A stretch of 64,000 nucleotides of DNA from Skermanella stibiiresistens SB22 (GCF_000576635.1 NZ_AVFL01000031.1:1-64000); one strand, 5' to 3'; shown: positions 27,596 through 36,760, numbered from the stretch's first letter. Numbers and translations are program-made. The notes: generated by a model not told the origin, from the letters alone.

Positions 27596-28414
27596 ATGGG
27601 CTGCCCGCACTGCCACATGTCGTCGACCACCGAGCGGGAGGGGCGAACGGTCCATGGCTTCCGGCGCTTCCACTGCCGGGATTGCGGGCGGCGGTTCAAT
27701 GAGCGGACCGGCACGGCACTGAACCGGGTCCAGGTCCCGACTGACATCGTGTTCCTGGTCGTCTTCTGGAGGTTGCGCTACAAGCTCAGCCTGCGGGATC
27801 TGGCGGAGATGTTCCTGATCCGGGGCTTTGTGTTCACCCACGAGGCGGTGCGCGACTGGGAAGCCAGGCTGGCGCCGCTGCTGACCGAGGGCCTTCGCCA
27901 GCGCCGGGCCGGCAAGGCCGGCTGGTGCTGGCACGTCGACGAGACCTACGTCAAAGTCGCCGGCGCATGGTGCTATCTCTACCGGGCGATCGACCGCGAC
28001 GGCACCCTGGTCGACGCCTATCTCAGCGCAACCCGCGACATGGCCGCGGCGAAAGCATTCCTACGCTCCGCCCGGTCGGTCACCCGGGTCGAGCCGGAGC
28101 AGGTCACCACCGACGGCCATACCAGCTATCCCAAGGCCATTGCCGACGAACTCGGCACCGACGTCGACCACCGCACCAGTCAGTACAAAAACAATGTGAT
28201 CGAACAAAATCACCGGGGCATAAAAGGGCGCTATCGGCCGATGCGCGGCTTCAAGAACTTCGATGCGGCCCATCGCTTCTGCCGCGCCTTCGACGAGGTC
28301 CGCAATTTCCTGCGCCCGGCCACCTACATCAACCAGAACGTCTCGCTCGCCCATCGGCGGATTATCCACCTGCAACGCGTGGCCGCGCTGCGGGACCTGA
28401 TCTCCGCCGCCTGA
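27596..28414 (+). CDS. IS6-family transposase with N-terminal zinc ribbon, apparently intact
   Basis: 272 residues. N-terminal CPHC and CRDCG pairs form a zinc ribbon (residues 3-31). The IS6 helix-turn-helix (VFWRLRYKLSLRDLAEMFLI) and the DDE core follow, with D in WHVDETYVKV, D in TTDGHTSYPKAI and E in VIEQNHRGIKGRYRP. The length is slightly above usual because of the ribbon. No frameshift or stop is visible, so the enzyme may work. I could not fix the element ends: GGTTCTGTCAGAT near 27510 is a candidate left end, with only partial complement near 28440 and no clear 8-bp duplication. It truncates the lipoprotein gene on its left. Confidence 0.85.
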   Translation: MGCPHCHMSSTTEREGRTVHGFRRFHCRDCGRRFNERTGTALNRVQVPTDIVFLVVFWRLRYKLSLRDLAEMFLIRGFVFTHEAVRDWEARLAPLLTEGLRQRRAGKAGWCWHVDETYVKVAGAWCYLYRAIDRDGTLVDAYLSATRDMAAAKAFLRSARSVTRVEPEQVTTDGHTSYPKAIADELGTDVDHRTSQYKNNVIEQNHRGIKGRYRPMRGFKNFDAAHRFCRAFDEVRNFLRPATYINQNVSLAHRRIIHLQRVAALRDLISAA

Positions 28415-28460
28415 TGCAGCTTCTGGTAGACATCAGCCTGGCACCATCTCTACTTTCCCC

Positions 28461-29689
28461 GAAAGCTGATGGGGTGGATGGCCCCCACCCGGCCTCTGTG
28501 TGCCACACTGGGGTCATCGACGATCCTCAGCAAGGGAGCCCCATCCATGACCAAGATTACCACGATCGGCCTCGATCTGGCCAAGCGCGTGTTCCAGGTT
28601 CACGGCGTCGACGCGACCGGAGCGGTCGTACTGCGCAAGCGGCTCCGGCGCGAGGACGTGCTGGTCTTCTTTACCCAGCTGCCACCGTGCCGGATTGGTA
28701 TGGTGGCGTGCTCGACCGCTCACCACTAGGCGCGGGAATTACGGACGCTCGGTCACGAGGTGCTGCTGATGCCGCCGCAGTACGTCAAACCCTATGTAAA
28801 GCGCAACAAGAACGACGCCGCCGATGCCGAGGCGATCTGCGAGGCGGTTGGGCGGCCGAACATGGGTTTCGTTCCGGTCAAGACCATCGAGCAGCAGTCG
28901 GTCCTGGCGCTGCACCGCAGCCGCGATCTGCTTGTTCGTCAGCGCACTGCACTGGCCAACGCCATACGCGCCCACCTTGCGGAATTCGGCATCATCGAGG
29001 CCCAGGGCCTGCACAAACTCGAGCGTCTGACACAGATCGTCCAGGACGAGACGGATAACCGTGTTCCGGCCGAGGCCCGTAACGCCTTGACTGCGCTTGT
29101 GGCGCTGGTCGATGAGTTGAACACCCGGATCGATGCCATCGAGAAGCAGATCCGGACCTGGCATACCGCCAGCAAGGCCAGCCGGTGGCTGGCAACCATC
29201 CCAGGCATCGGCCCGATCATCGCCAGCTCCCTTACCGCAACCGTGGCGGATGCTCTGCCTTTGCCAACGGGCGGGCCTTCGCGGCCTGGCTTGGCCTGGT
29301 GCCGCGGCAGAACTCGAGCGGCGGCAAGGACCGGCTCGGGCGGGTCAGCAAGCAGGGCAACGGCCAACTGCGTCGGCTCCTGATCATCGGGGCGCAGGCA
29401 GCCCTGCAGTGTTCGAAGTCGCTCCGGGCGCATCCTTGGGTGGCAGCCTTACTGACGCGCAAGCCGCGCCTGGTCGCGGCGGTCGCCCTGGCCAACAAGA
29501 TCGCCCGGATTGCCTGGGCGGTGATGAGCAAGAAGGAGGACTTCCGGGGGGCTCGCGGCGACGCCGGCTTAAGCCGCCGCCGAGCCCTCTTCCGAGGCTT
29601 GCAAGAGCACGATGATGGCACGTCGGTCGCTCCGACGGATCGAGACAAGCCTGAGTTCTGTCATGGGGTTCTGCCCCCGGAAAGCTGAT
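28461..29689 (+). mobile_element. IS110-family insertion sequence (defective)
   Basis: The element carries an IS110 transposase with two lesions. The sequence GAAAGCTGAT occurs at 28461-28470 and again at 29680-29689, each preceded by a C run. These 10-bp direct repeats are 1219 bp apart, a normal size for IS110, so one copy probably belongs to the element edge and the other to the target. About 80 bp of non-coding DNA precede the transposase start; in IS110 relatives this end encodes the bridge RNA that pairs donor and target. Confidence 0.55.
28547..29688 (+). pseudogene. IS110-family transposase, interrupted by a stop and a frameshift
   Basis: Starts MTKITTIGLDLAKRVFQVHG with the RuvC-like DEDD aspartate. 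An in-frame TAG at 28727-28729 replaces the tryptophan of the usual HHWAREL motif (TGG to TAG); reading continues LMPPQYVKPYVKRNKNDAAD. A second lesion at about 29252 is a missing G: GATGCTCTGCC instead of GATGGCTCTGCC. Beyond it the Tnp20 half reads SAFANGRAFAAWLGLVPRQN in the next frame. The serine-bearing end (NGQLRRLLIIGAQAAL) is present. The protein cannot be made whole, so the copy is dead unless supplied in trans. Confidence 0.85.
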
Positions 29690-29823
29690 TAGGCCTCGAC
29701 CCGCGGATCCCATCAGGGCCAGCGGTCAAACGACCGCCCAGAAAGGCCGGACACATGACTGCAAGCGTTCCAACGTGGCTCAAAAAAGCTCTTGCACGCA
29801 GGGGGCCATCCACACATGACAGA

Positions 29824-30044
29824 ACCGGGCCGAGAACTCCCATCAGCCAACGCGACGACGCGAACGACAGATGAAGCGGTTCAAGTCGGCCGGCCAAGTT
29901 CAGCGTTTCGTCTCGATCCACAACCCCATCGCCAATCTCTTCCATCTCCGCCGAGACCACGTCACTGCCAGCCAGTACCGCGCCGCTCGCGCTCAGGCTT
30001 TCGAGGACTGGGCCGAGGTCGCCGGCGTCCGTTTGGCCGCCTAA
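29824..30044 (+). pseudogene. IS6-family transposase, C-terminal scrap
   Basis: In frame with TAA 30042-30044 the sequence reads NRAENSHQPTRRRERQMKRF, then KSAGQVQRFVSIHNPIANLF and QYRAARAQAFEDWAEVAG. This is the glutamate end of the IS6 DDE core and the typical C-terminus. The first two catalytic aspartates are missing. It is a different copy from the element at 27596 and lies between the IS110 relic and the IS4 element. Confidence 0.7.
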
Positions 30045-30078
30045 TCACCGACCAGGGATGCGCCCACGCCCGCAAGCT

Positions 30079-31611
30079 CTTTCAATTACCCACAAGCTGC
30101 GGCGCGATCTCCGAGCCCAAGGTGATGTCGATCAGGCGCGCCATGCCGCGCCACATGACCATGTTTCCCGGTGGGGGATCGCAGCGACGGGCGAGATAAC
30201 CGCCGAGCTTGGCGACTTTGACAAGGTAGATCTCGAGGGTGTTGCTGCCGGGTAGGTTTGGGGCCTTGTTTGGAACCAGGAAGTCAAGGATTTCCTGCTC
30301 GCGGTTCGTGAAGACGACACCGGCACCGATGTCGGGTGCCGACCGATTGATCATTGTCAGCCAGAAAACTCGCCAGCTCACCAAGCAATAGATGGCGATC
30401 AGCTTGACCAAGCGGTCGGCGCTTCGGAGCCTCGCTTCCTCTGCCTTGCACCCCGATTTCAAAATCTTGTGAAACACCTCGATTTTCCACCTCACTGCGT
30501 ACCAGCGCAGCTTTTCGATCGCCGCATCAGGGGAGAGGACGGGCAGATCGGTGACGAGTTTCCAGTCGATCCGGGGCCGGTTGGCGGGCTCCTCGCGTTC
30601 CTGGGCATGCAGGACCGTCAGGGTGAGCCCCGGATAGCGCTTCTGCTTCCCGACCGGCGGCAGGACGCGCAGGCTGCGGTAGCTCAGTTCGACTTCCGCC
30701 GTGCCGACGTGGCCTTCGCGGTCCCGGACCTCGACGGCATGCACGCCTTGGACCGCGACCTCCTCCATCACGCGGTCGACGGTCGTGTCGCCGCCGAGGG
30801 CGAGCCGGTCGACGCAGGTCCGCACCAGGAAATGCGTCCCCAGTTCCTGAGCCAGGCAGAACAGCTCGTAGATGTCGCTCTCGCGATCACCGACATGGAT
30901 ACACCGCCCGGGATCGCCGAACAGCTCGGTGGTCCGGCGCAGGTTCTCCAGCCAGCGGATACTCTCCTTTTTCTCGATGGGAACCCGCGTCGGATTGATT
31001 TTCCTTTTGAGAGCGGCGGTTCCCTTGAACTTGGTCCGGGTCCAGAACTTGGCCGCGCCGAGGCCCAGCGGCAAGCCCTCGGTCGTGACCGCCAGGCTGG
31101 CGTGCATCAGCAGCCCACACACGGTGTGCATGCGGAACCGGCCGTCCTTGTCCTGGCCGCTGTTCACCCGGACGGTCTGGCCGATCTTCTCCGGGTGCTC
31201 GCGTTGGAAGGAGAACTCGGTGGTGTCCTGAATGACCAGGATGGGACCGGTGGCCGCCGCGACACGCCGGCGTGTCGAATCGAAGTGCCCGGCGAGGATG
31301 TCGCCTTCACTCACCCGGTCGTTGGCGAAGAACCGGTAGGCTGCCTTGGTGTTGGCCCAGTCCTGGCAAGCCAGGGGAATGCTGTCCCCCATCGCCCCGG
31401 CCAGCTGCTCGATCAGCGTGCGCAGCCGCCGGCCCAACCGTTCGTCGGCGAGGCGGCAGCCGGAAAGTTCATCGTCAATCCATGCGTTTGATCCCGTGGC
31501 CATCGGCGCCTCCTGAACATCGTTCAGTGCCAACAGACCATGGGCCACTCTTGCCCGGACCAGACATCGTCACCAGCGCCGGCACGGCGGCGGTTTGTGG
31601 GTAATTGAAAG
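30079..31611 (-). mobile_element. IS4-family insertion sequence with perfect 17-bp ends
   Basis: CTTTCAATTACCCACAA at 30079-30095 is the exact reverse complement of TTGTGGGTAATTGAAAG at 31595-31611. The 1,533-bp span encloses one complete transposase gene. The flanks (CCCGCAAGCT left, GTTCCCCGG right) show no target duplication, so neighbouring DNA has rearranged since insertion or the element moved by recombination. Confidence 0.8.
30082..31503 (-). CDS. IS4-family (Tn5-like) transposase, intact
   Basis: 473 residues from ATG 31503 (MATGSNAWIDDELSGC), which has AGGAGG six bases upstream; the open frame runs to 31548. N-terminal DNA-binding part (LGRRLRTLIEQLAGAMGDSI), first catalytic aspartate in ILVIQDTTEFSF, second in CIHVGDRESDIYEL, and the Tn5/IS4 signature Y-(2)-R-(3)-E-(6)-K in WYAVRWKIEVFHKILKSGCK. 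The stop codon overlaps the left terminal repeat. This is the only element in the graveyard apart from the IS6 copy that looks able to make a full transposase. Confidence 0.9.
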   Translation of the reverse strand: MATGSNAWIDDELSGCRLADERLGRRLRTLIEQLAGAMGDSIPLACQDWANTKAAYRFFANDRVSEGDILAGHFDSTRRRVAAATGPILVIQDTTEFSFQREHPEKIGQTVRVNSGQDKDGRFRMHTVCGLLMHASLAVTTEGLPLGLGAAKFWTRTKFKGTAALKRKINPTRVPIEKKESIRWLENLRRTTELFGDPGRCIHVGDRESDIYELFCLAQELGTHFLVRTCVDRLALGGDTTVDRVMEEVAVQGVHAVEVRDREGHVGTAEVELSYRSLRVLPPVGKQKRYPGLTLTVLHAQEREEPANRPRIDWKLVTDLPVLSPDAAIEKLRWYAVRWKIEVFHKILKSGCKAEEARLRSADRLVKLIAIYCLVSWRVFWLTMINRSAPDIGAGVVFTNREQEILDFLVPNKAPNLPGSNTLEIYLVKVAKLGGYLARRCDPPPGNMVMWRGMARLIDITLGSEIAPQLVGN

Positions 31612-31821
31612 GTTCCCCGGACGCTTACCCTGCCAAAGGTAGTTTTGGGACAAGACTGCATCTCCAAGCCTATTTCCGGCCGCCGCCGATAACACCGCCT
31701 TCTACACTTTGCCAAGCTCCCGACGCCGACTGCTACACCAAGGACAGTGAGGAAGAGAGGGAACCGTCGAAACGCAAAATTGTGAATACTTCCAAGTTAT
31801 ATGAAATCCGTCATTAGCTAG

Positions 31822-32232
31822 TTAAACCTTCGTTGCACCAACTCCGTATTTACTGCCCTTTCGTAAACTTTTTTTCATTGCTCCCACAATTGGCATGGCC
31901 GAAAAAACTATCCATTTGTCCCCGAAAAAGTAAGTTCTGGCTTCATAGACAAGATCTTCAAGTCGACGGTTTATAAGCCTGTCGGCATCTCTGGCTTCGG
32001 TGTGCCATTTCTTCAATATCGCTTCGCATATCGTTATGCCTCCACAAGGTACTGCATAGTATTGTTCTGTCATCTGAAGCGCTTCTCTGAGGGAAAATCC
32101 CATAGATACTGTAAGATAATTAACAGCAACTATGTCTCTCATGGTTAAATCAGACAAATCTGAGCAGTTCATGCCTGAGGATATTTCCTCATGACACTGA
32201 TGATGGTTAGTGATGTTCAACGTCCTGTACAT
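31822..32232 (-). CDS. Hypothetical protein, AT-rich gene
   Basis: 136 residues starting MYRTLNITNHHQCHEEISSG, with AGGAG about seven bases before the ATG. The body is helical with one moderately hydrophobic stretch (YFFGDKWIVFSAMPIVGAM) and a basic end. Composition is far below that of its neighbours, so it was probably brought in horizontally. No family recognised and no partner gene adjacent; it sits between the IS4 element and an IS3 relic. Confidence 0.5.
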   Translation of the reverse strand: MYRTLNITNHHQCHEEISSGMNCSDLSDLTMRDIVAVNYLTVSMGFSLREALQMTEQYYAVPCGGITICEAILKKWHTEARDADRLINRRLEDLVYEARTYFFGDKWIVFSAMPIVGAMKKSLRKGSKYGVGATKV

Positions 32233-32489
32233 TGCGCTGCTCCTAAAGCCTTCAGTAACTGAACCTTGGTCCTGATCGAAAGGGATGAAAAGGGTCTTTT
32301 TTGCAGAGATGAAAAATTCCTGTTAAAGGTGTACCCGGTTCACCTGAGAACCCGAACGCCCTCCGGCAATGTGATGCGAAAATTGTCGGTTACGTTATCG
32401 CAGAGGGGAGCATGGCAGAGCGTGGGAGAAGGTGTCTGCTTGACCTTGCCCCCGTGCAGCGCCTCCCATAGCGCCTGAGTTATGCCGCC

Positions 32490-32657
32490 ACCCTTTTGCT
32501 GCTGGCGACGCCAATTTTCCTCGAACACCATCGGGCTTGTGTAGCCCAGGGTGGAATGCATTCTGTTCCGGCTGTGGAAGGTCAGCCAGTCAATAACCTC
32601 ATCTTTGGCCTGGCGCCGGATCTCGAAGTGCATGCCATGCAGGCGTTTAACCTTCAA
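32490..32657 (-). pseudogene. IS3-family transposase OrfB, C-terminal scrap
   Basis: On the minus strand: LKVKRLHGMHFEIRRQAKDE, then VIDWLTFHSRNRMHSTLGYT and SPMVFEENWRR. This is the last ~55 residues of an IS3-family DDE integrase, past the catalytic glutamate. It is cut exactly where the IS256-family terminal repeat begins at 32658, so the IS256 element landed in it or rearrangement joined them. Confidence 0.7.
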
Positions 32658-32758
32658 CGGAGCTATGGCGGAAACTGGGTGATGACGAGGTGAGGAAGGT
32701 GGCGTAACGAGGTAGGTGCTTGACGCCTGCCAGAACATCCATGAGGGAGCGCTACGCC

Positions 32759-33656
32759 ATGAACGAAGATACCAGCATTGTCCGGCTTTGCCAGCCCTAA
32801 GAAATCGATGATCCGCTGACGACCCTTCTCCGATCGGGAGCACGCCAGTTGTTGGAGCAGGCCATTGAAGCCGAGGTGGCGACATTCCTGGCTGCCGGCA
32901 AAGACCTGAAGCTGGCTGACGGCCGGGACCGGCTGGTCCGGCATGGCCACGGGCCAAAACGCCTGATCCAGACGGGGATCGGGCCAATCGAGGTCCAGCG
33001 GATCAAGGTCCGTGATCGCGCTCCTGGCCCGGCAGCCGAGCGCATCCGGTTCAGTTCGGCGCTGCTGCCGCGCTGGGCGCGCCGGACCACCAGCCTCGAC
33101 GCTCTGCTGCCGATCCTGTACCTGCGGGGGATTTCGGCCGGTGATTTCCAGGAGGCGCTGGGTGTCCTGCTTGGCAAGGATGCGCCCAACCTGTCGCCTT
33201 CCGTCATCGCCCGGCTGAAGGATAGCAGGGCGGAGGACTATACGCGCTGGCAGCGGCGGGACCTGTCGGCCCGACGCTATGTTTTGTCTGGGCCGACGGC
33301 GTCTACCTCCAGACCCGTATGGAGCCCACTGCCGAGTGCATGCTGGTGATGATCGGCGCCACGCTGGAAGGTAAAAAGGAACTGCTCGGCTTTCAGGTCG
33401 GCGTCCGCGAAAGCGCCCAGAGCTGGCGCGAACTGCTGATCGACTTGAAGGCGCGCGGGCTCACGATCGCTCCTGAACTGGCGGCTGCCGATGGTGCTTT
33501 GGGCTTCTGGAAGGCGCTTGGCGAGGTCTTTCCCGGAACACGGCACCAGCGGTGCTGATTTCACAAAACCGGCAATGTTATCAACAAAGTGGCGAAATCC
33601 ATCCAGCCCACGGTCAAGCAGGGCCCGCGGAAAATCTGGATGGCGCCCGACCTTAA
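32759..33656 (+). pseudogene. Outer IS256-family transposase, N-terminal half with three lesions
   Basis: Starts MNEDTSIVRLCQP, then TAA at 32798-32800 (codon 14), then EIDDPLTTLLRSGARQLLEQ and RLVRHGHGPKRLIQTGIGPI. A one-base loss in the T run near 33283 (expected ...TTTTTG...) shifts the frame. After it comes VWADGVYLQTRMEPTAECML. TGA at 33556-33558 stands for tryptophan in RHQRC-W-FHKTGNVINKVA. The frame ends at MAPDL, where the IS5-family element entered. The remaining parts are at 34562-34634 and 36032-36328; joining all three gives a 423-codon frame once the lost base is restored. Confidence 0.85.
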
Positions 33657-34558
33657 GAGGCGGTTTTCATAAATCGGCGAGCCTGTTTGGGATGACAAAG
33701 AAGCAGGCTGTGGTAAGCAGAGATTGAAAGATACCGGCAGAGCGGTCGTGTCTTCAATCGAGGCGCTTGTTGTTGAGCAGCCACGCGTTGGCGTTCTCGA
33801 CGACGGAGTGGACGACGCCGAGGCCGGAGCCGTGTTCGGAACCAATCCCGCGGATCAGGGGCTGGATGCCCTCGCGCAGGCAGAGCCAGAGGTTGTCGGC
33901 GCTGTCGTAGCCGGCATCGGCGAGGAGGCGCGCGATCCTGGCGCCGACTGGCAGGGCGAGGCGCGGCAGTTCAGGGAACATTCGGGTATCATGAACATTC
34001 GCGGCCGACGCCACCGCGCCCAGCGGCAGTCCGTCGCTCGCGACGACGATGTGATACTTGGTGCCGCGTTTGCCCCGGTCGGTCGGGTTCGGCCCAGTCA
34101 GGTCGCCACCTTGCTTGGCTCGGACGCCGCAACTGTCGACGATCACGTCCAACTCGCGGGCGGCTGCTTCGGGATCGGACCGCGCCATGCGCAGAAGCAC
34201 GCCATGAACCCGCGCCAGCACCGCCGTGTCACGCCATTCGCGCAACCGTCGGCGCAGGGTCGAGCCGGACGCGCGACCGTCGCGGGTGGGAAGTTCGCGC
34301 CACTGGACGCCTTCACGCAGAAAAAATCGTAACGTCCCAACCACTTCCGCCACAGGCGGACGAGGTCGTCCGCGTTCCGCCAGACTTCCTTCAATTCGTT
34401 CGATGATCCCAGCGACCAGACCGTCGATCGTCATTTCCAATGATCACTCCCATACTGTCCAGGAGCTACATATGGGAGAGCATCACCTGAATTTGTACAT
34501 TGAATAGCCTGACCGCTGCGCTCGACCGCTTGGGCTGCGGATTATTGGAAACCGCCTC
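33657..34558 (-). mobile_element. IS5-family (IS1031/IS427-like) element inside the IS256 fossil
   Basis: Ends GAGGCGGTTTTCATAAAT at 33657 and inverted ATTATTGGAAACCGCCTC ending at 34558. Direct TAA repeats at 33654-33656 and 34559-34561 are the TNA duplication expected for this group. Length 902 bp. Removing it with one TAA rejoins the host frame as MAPDL-KPAERALDTF. Confidence 0.8.
33667..34440 (-). pseudogene. IS5-family transposase with one in-frame stop
   Basis: MEMTIDGLVAGIIERIEGSL, then a helix-turn-helix (LRFFLREGVQWRELPTRDGR). The DDE core has D in LDVIVDSCGVRAK, the family motif LTGPNPTDRGKRGTKYHIVV, D in LLADAGYDSADN and E in SVVENANAWLLNNKRLD. The next codon is TGA (33754-33756) where relatives have arginine (CGA to TGA), and the frame goes on RHDRSAGIFQSLLTTACFFV to a final stop at 33667-33669. 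A functional product would lack only the last ~28 residues, so partial activity cannot be excluded. Confidence 0.8.
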
Positions 34559-34561
34559 TAA

Positions 34562-34634
34562 GCCGGCGGAGCGTGCTCTTGATACCTTCGAGAAGAAGTA
34601 CGGCGCCAAGTACTCTGGGGCCGTCGAGTGCCTG
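34562..34634 (+). pseudogene. Outer IS256-family transposase, middle fragment
   Basis: 24 codons between the two inserted elements read PAERALDTFEKKYGAKYSGA-VECL, the segment just before the catalytic glutamate region in IS256-family enzymes. The left side continues the frame broken at 33656; the right side continues at 36032. Confidence 0.75.
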
Positions 34635-36023
34635 GGTCGTGTCGCTTGGTTGGTAGGAAATTGGCGGGTGGCGTAATCTCCTGAAGGTGAAGAACCCACA
34701 TCGGCGGTCTGACCACCGCCGCAGGAGATCACGCCATGGAGAAGATTACAGCCAACGAGGCTCCGGTTCCATTGCTCGGCGAGGACTGGTTCGATCCATT
34801 GGAGGCTGGGGTGCGCCAGCACATCCGCTCTTTCATTGAGGCGATGCTGGAGAGCGAACTGGAGGCGGTCCTGAACCGGCGGGCGTTATGAGCGCGCCGG
34901 GCCGGCCACGGGGCATCGGCACGGTCACCGCGATCGCCAGATCCTTGGCACTTTCGGTCCGACCACGGTGTCTGTGCCACGTGCCCGGCTGGTCGAGGCC
35001 GACGGCACGACACAGGAGTGGCGCAACCAAACGCTGCCCGCTTACAAGCGGCTGACCAAACGGGCCGAGGCTCTGATTGCCGGAACCTATCTGGCCGGAA
35101 CCAACACCCGCCGGGTCCGCCGTGCCCTGGGAGCGCTGTTCGGCGGAGCGGTCGGCAAGGACACCGTCAGCCGGGCGTGGCGCAAGGTCCAGGGTGACTG
35201 GGAGGCGTGGCAGAGGCGGGATCTGTCGCAGGACGACATCGTGCGTGTCATACTGGACGGCACCGTGGTCAAGGTCCGGCTCGACAAGCGCTCCACCGGC
35301 ATTTCGGTGCTGGTGGCGCTGGGCGTCCGACGCGACGGCCAGAAGGTTCTTCTCGGCCTGCGCAACATGGGCGGCGAGAGCGAAGCGGCGTGGCGCGCCT
35401 TCCTGGACGATCTGGTTGCCCGCAAACTCGCCACCCCGGAGCTGATGATCATCGACGGCGCTCCGGGCCTGGAGGCGGCCCTTGCCGCTCTCTGGCCCAC
35501 CGTGCCGGTTCAGCGGTGCACGGTGCACAAGCATAGGAACCTCGTTGCCCACGCGCCGAAGAAGCTGCACGACGAGATCAGCGCCGACTACACCGACATG
35601 ATCTACGGCAAGACGGTGAAGGCGGTCGAAGCCAGGCGGAAGGCGTTTGTGCGAAAGTGGCGGCTGAAGTGCCCGGCGGTCGCTGCCAGCCTCGAAGAGG
35701 CAGGCGCCAACCTGTTCACCTTCCTGCTCTATCCGCCCGATCAGTGGAAGTCGATCCGGACAACAAATGCCATCGAGCGGCTGCATGAGGAGTTCAAGCG
35801 CCGGATCAAGACCCAGTGCCTGTTGCCGTGTGCCGAGACCGCCTGCATGCTGTTTTGGGCCCTGCTCGCCAGCGGCCAGATCACCCTGCGTCGCGTTGAC
35901 GGCTGGGACACCCTGCACGTCGCTCCCGCCGACGAGCCGCTTGACCTCGCCGCCTGATCCGATGACCCTGATGCTCAGGAGAATGCGACCTCAGCAAATT
36001 CCTACCAACCTTCGGACACGACC
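34635..36023 (+). mobile_element. Second IS256-family element, inserted into the first
   Basis: Imperfect ~50-bp inverted ends: GGTCGTGTCGCTTGGTTGGT at 34635, continuing AGGAAATTGGC, and the complement of GGTCGTGTCCGAAGGTTGGT, AGGAATTTGCT at the right end (36023). An 8-bp target duplication AGTGCCTG flanks it at 34627-34634 and 36024-36031, the size expected for IS256. Removing the element and one copy restores the host frame VECL-TKDRNALL. Confidence 0.9.
34736..35957 (+). pseudogene. Inner IS256-family transposase with a +1 frameshift
   Basis: Starts MEKITANEAPVPLLGEDWFD at ATG 34736 with AGGAG eight bases upstream. One extra base near 34885 (CGGGCGTTATGAG) shifts the frame after EAVLNRRA; in the next frame reading continues YERAGPATGHRHGHRDRQIL. 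The catalytic domain is whole: D in VRVILDGTVVKVR, D in LMIIDGAPGLEAAL, the C/H-containing VPVQRCTVHKHRNLV and E in RTTNAIERLHEEFKRR. Corrected length is 406 residues. Without correction a protein could start at GTG 34968 and lack the DNA-binding part. Confidence 0.85.
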
Positions 36024-36031
36024 AGTGCCTG

Positions 36032-36328
36032 ACCAAGGACCGCAATGCTCTGCTGGCCTTCTACAATTTCCCGGCAGAGCATTGGGACCACGTGCGGACA
36101 ACAAACCCCATAGAAAGCGTGTTCGCCATGGTCCGGCACCGAACGGTCCGAACCAAAGGTGCGCTTTCCCAGGACACTGCAAAGCTCATGGTCTTCAAGC
36201 TGATCTCGGCTGCATCCAGAACCTGGCGACGGCTCCAGGGCGAAAACCAGTTGCCCAAAATCATTCAGGGCGTCAAATTCCGCGACGGCATCGGGGTCAG
36301 CGTACCGACATCACAGAGCGCCGCCTGA
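36032..36328 (+). pseudogene. Outer IS256-family transposase, C-terminal fragment
   Basis: Reads TKDRNALLAFYNFPAEHWDH, then VRTTNPIESVFAMVRHRTVR with the catalytic glutamate, KGALSQDTAKLMVFKLISAA and a final TGA at 36326-36328, 33 bp before the right terminal repeat. It continues the frame of the fragment at 34562-34634 after the 8-bp duplication. Confidence 0.85.
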
Positions 36329-36361
36329 TCACCTCGTCACCCAATTTCCGCCATAGCTCCG

Positions 36362-36724
36362 CGCGGCTTCGTCTATCTCGCTGCCGTTACCGATTGGTTC
36401 AACCGGCGGGTTCTGTCCTGACGGTTGTCGATCACGATGGAAGCCGGGTTCTGCGTCGAGGCGGTCGAAGAAGCTCTGGCCAACCACGGCAAGCCGGAGA
36501 TCTTCAACACCGATCAGGGCAGCCAGTTCACCAGCACGGTGTTCACCAGCCTGCTCACCGCCAACGCCATAGCTATCAGCATGGACGGCCGGGACGCATG
36601 GCGGGACAATGTGTTCGTGGAGCGGCTCTGGCGCTCCGTAAAATATGAAGAAGTGTACCTGCGCGCCTACTACACGGTAACCGAGGCGCGGAATTCGCTC
36701 GCCAGTTACTTCGGCTTTTACAAT
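36362..36724 (+). pseudogene. IS3-family transposase OrfB fragment
   Basis: RGFVYLAAVTDWFNRRVLS, then TGA at 36419-36421 in place of tryptophan, then RLSITMEAGFCVEAVEEAL, PEIFNTDQGSQFTSTVFTSL (second catalytic aspartate), WRDNVFVERLWRSVKYEEVY (catalytic glutamate) and FYNA, where homology stops. It is cut on the left by the IS256 terminal repeat and on the right near 36724 by the segment carrying the large serine recombinase. It differs in type and strand from the IS3 scrap at 32490. Confidence 0.8.
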
Positions 36725-36760
36725 GCTGTTTCATACTACCTCACCCGGCTATGCCATTGA

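Larger units (their letters stand above)
32658..36361 (+). mobile_element. IS256-family fossil (outer element), interrupted twice
   Basis: The terminal repeats are CGGAGCTATGGCGGAAACTG at 32658, continuing GGTGATGACGAGGTG, and the matching inverted copy ending at 36361 (ATTTCCGCCATAGCTCCG). Differences are one substitution and a three-base indel. Subtracting the IS5-family insertion (902 bp plus TAA) and the inner IS256-family insertion (1,389 bp plus 8 bp) leaves about 1,402 bp, normal for this family. I found no target duplication around the outer element. Confidence 0.8.

Noticed and set aside
27283-27702. Plus-strand frame of 139 codons across the lipoprotein relic and IS6 start
   Set aside because: It is out of frame with both the lipobox-containing sequence and the transposase.
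32340-32987. Minus-strand frame of 215 codons as one protein
   Set aside because: Only the part at 32490-32657 is IS3 transposase; the rest crosses the IS256 terminal repeat and is antisense to its gene.
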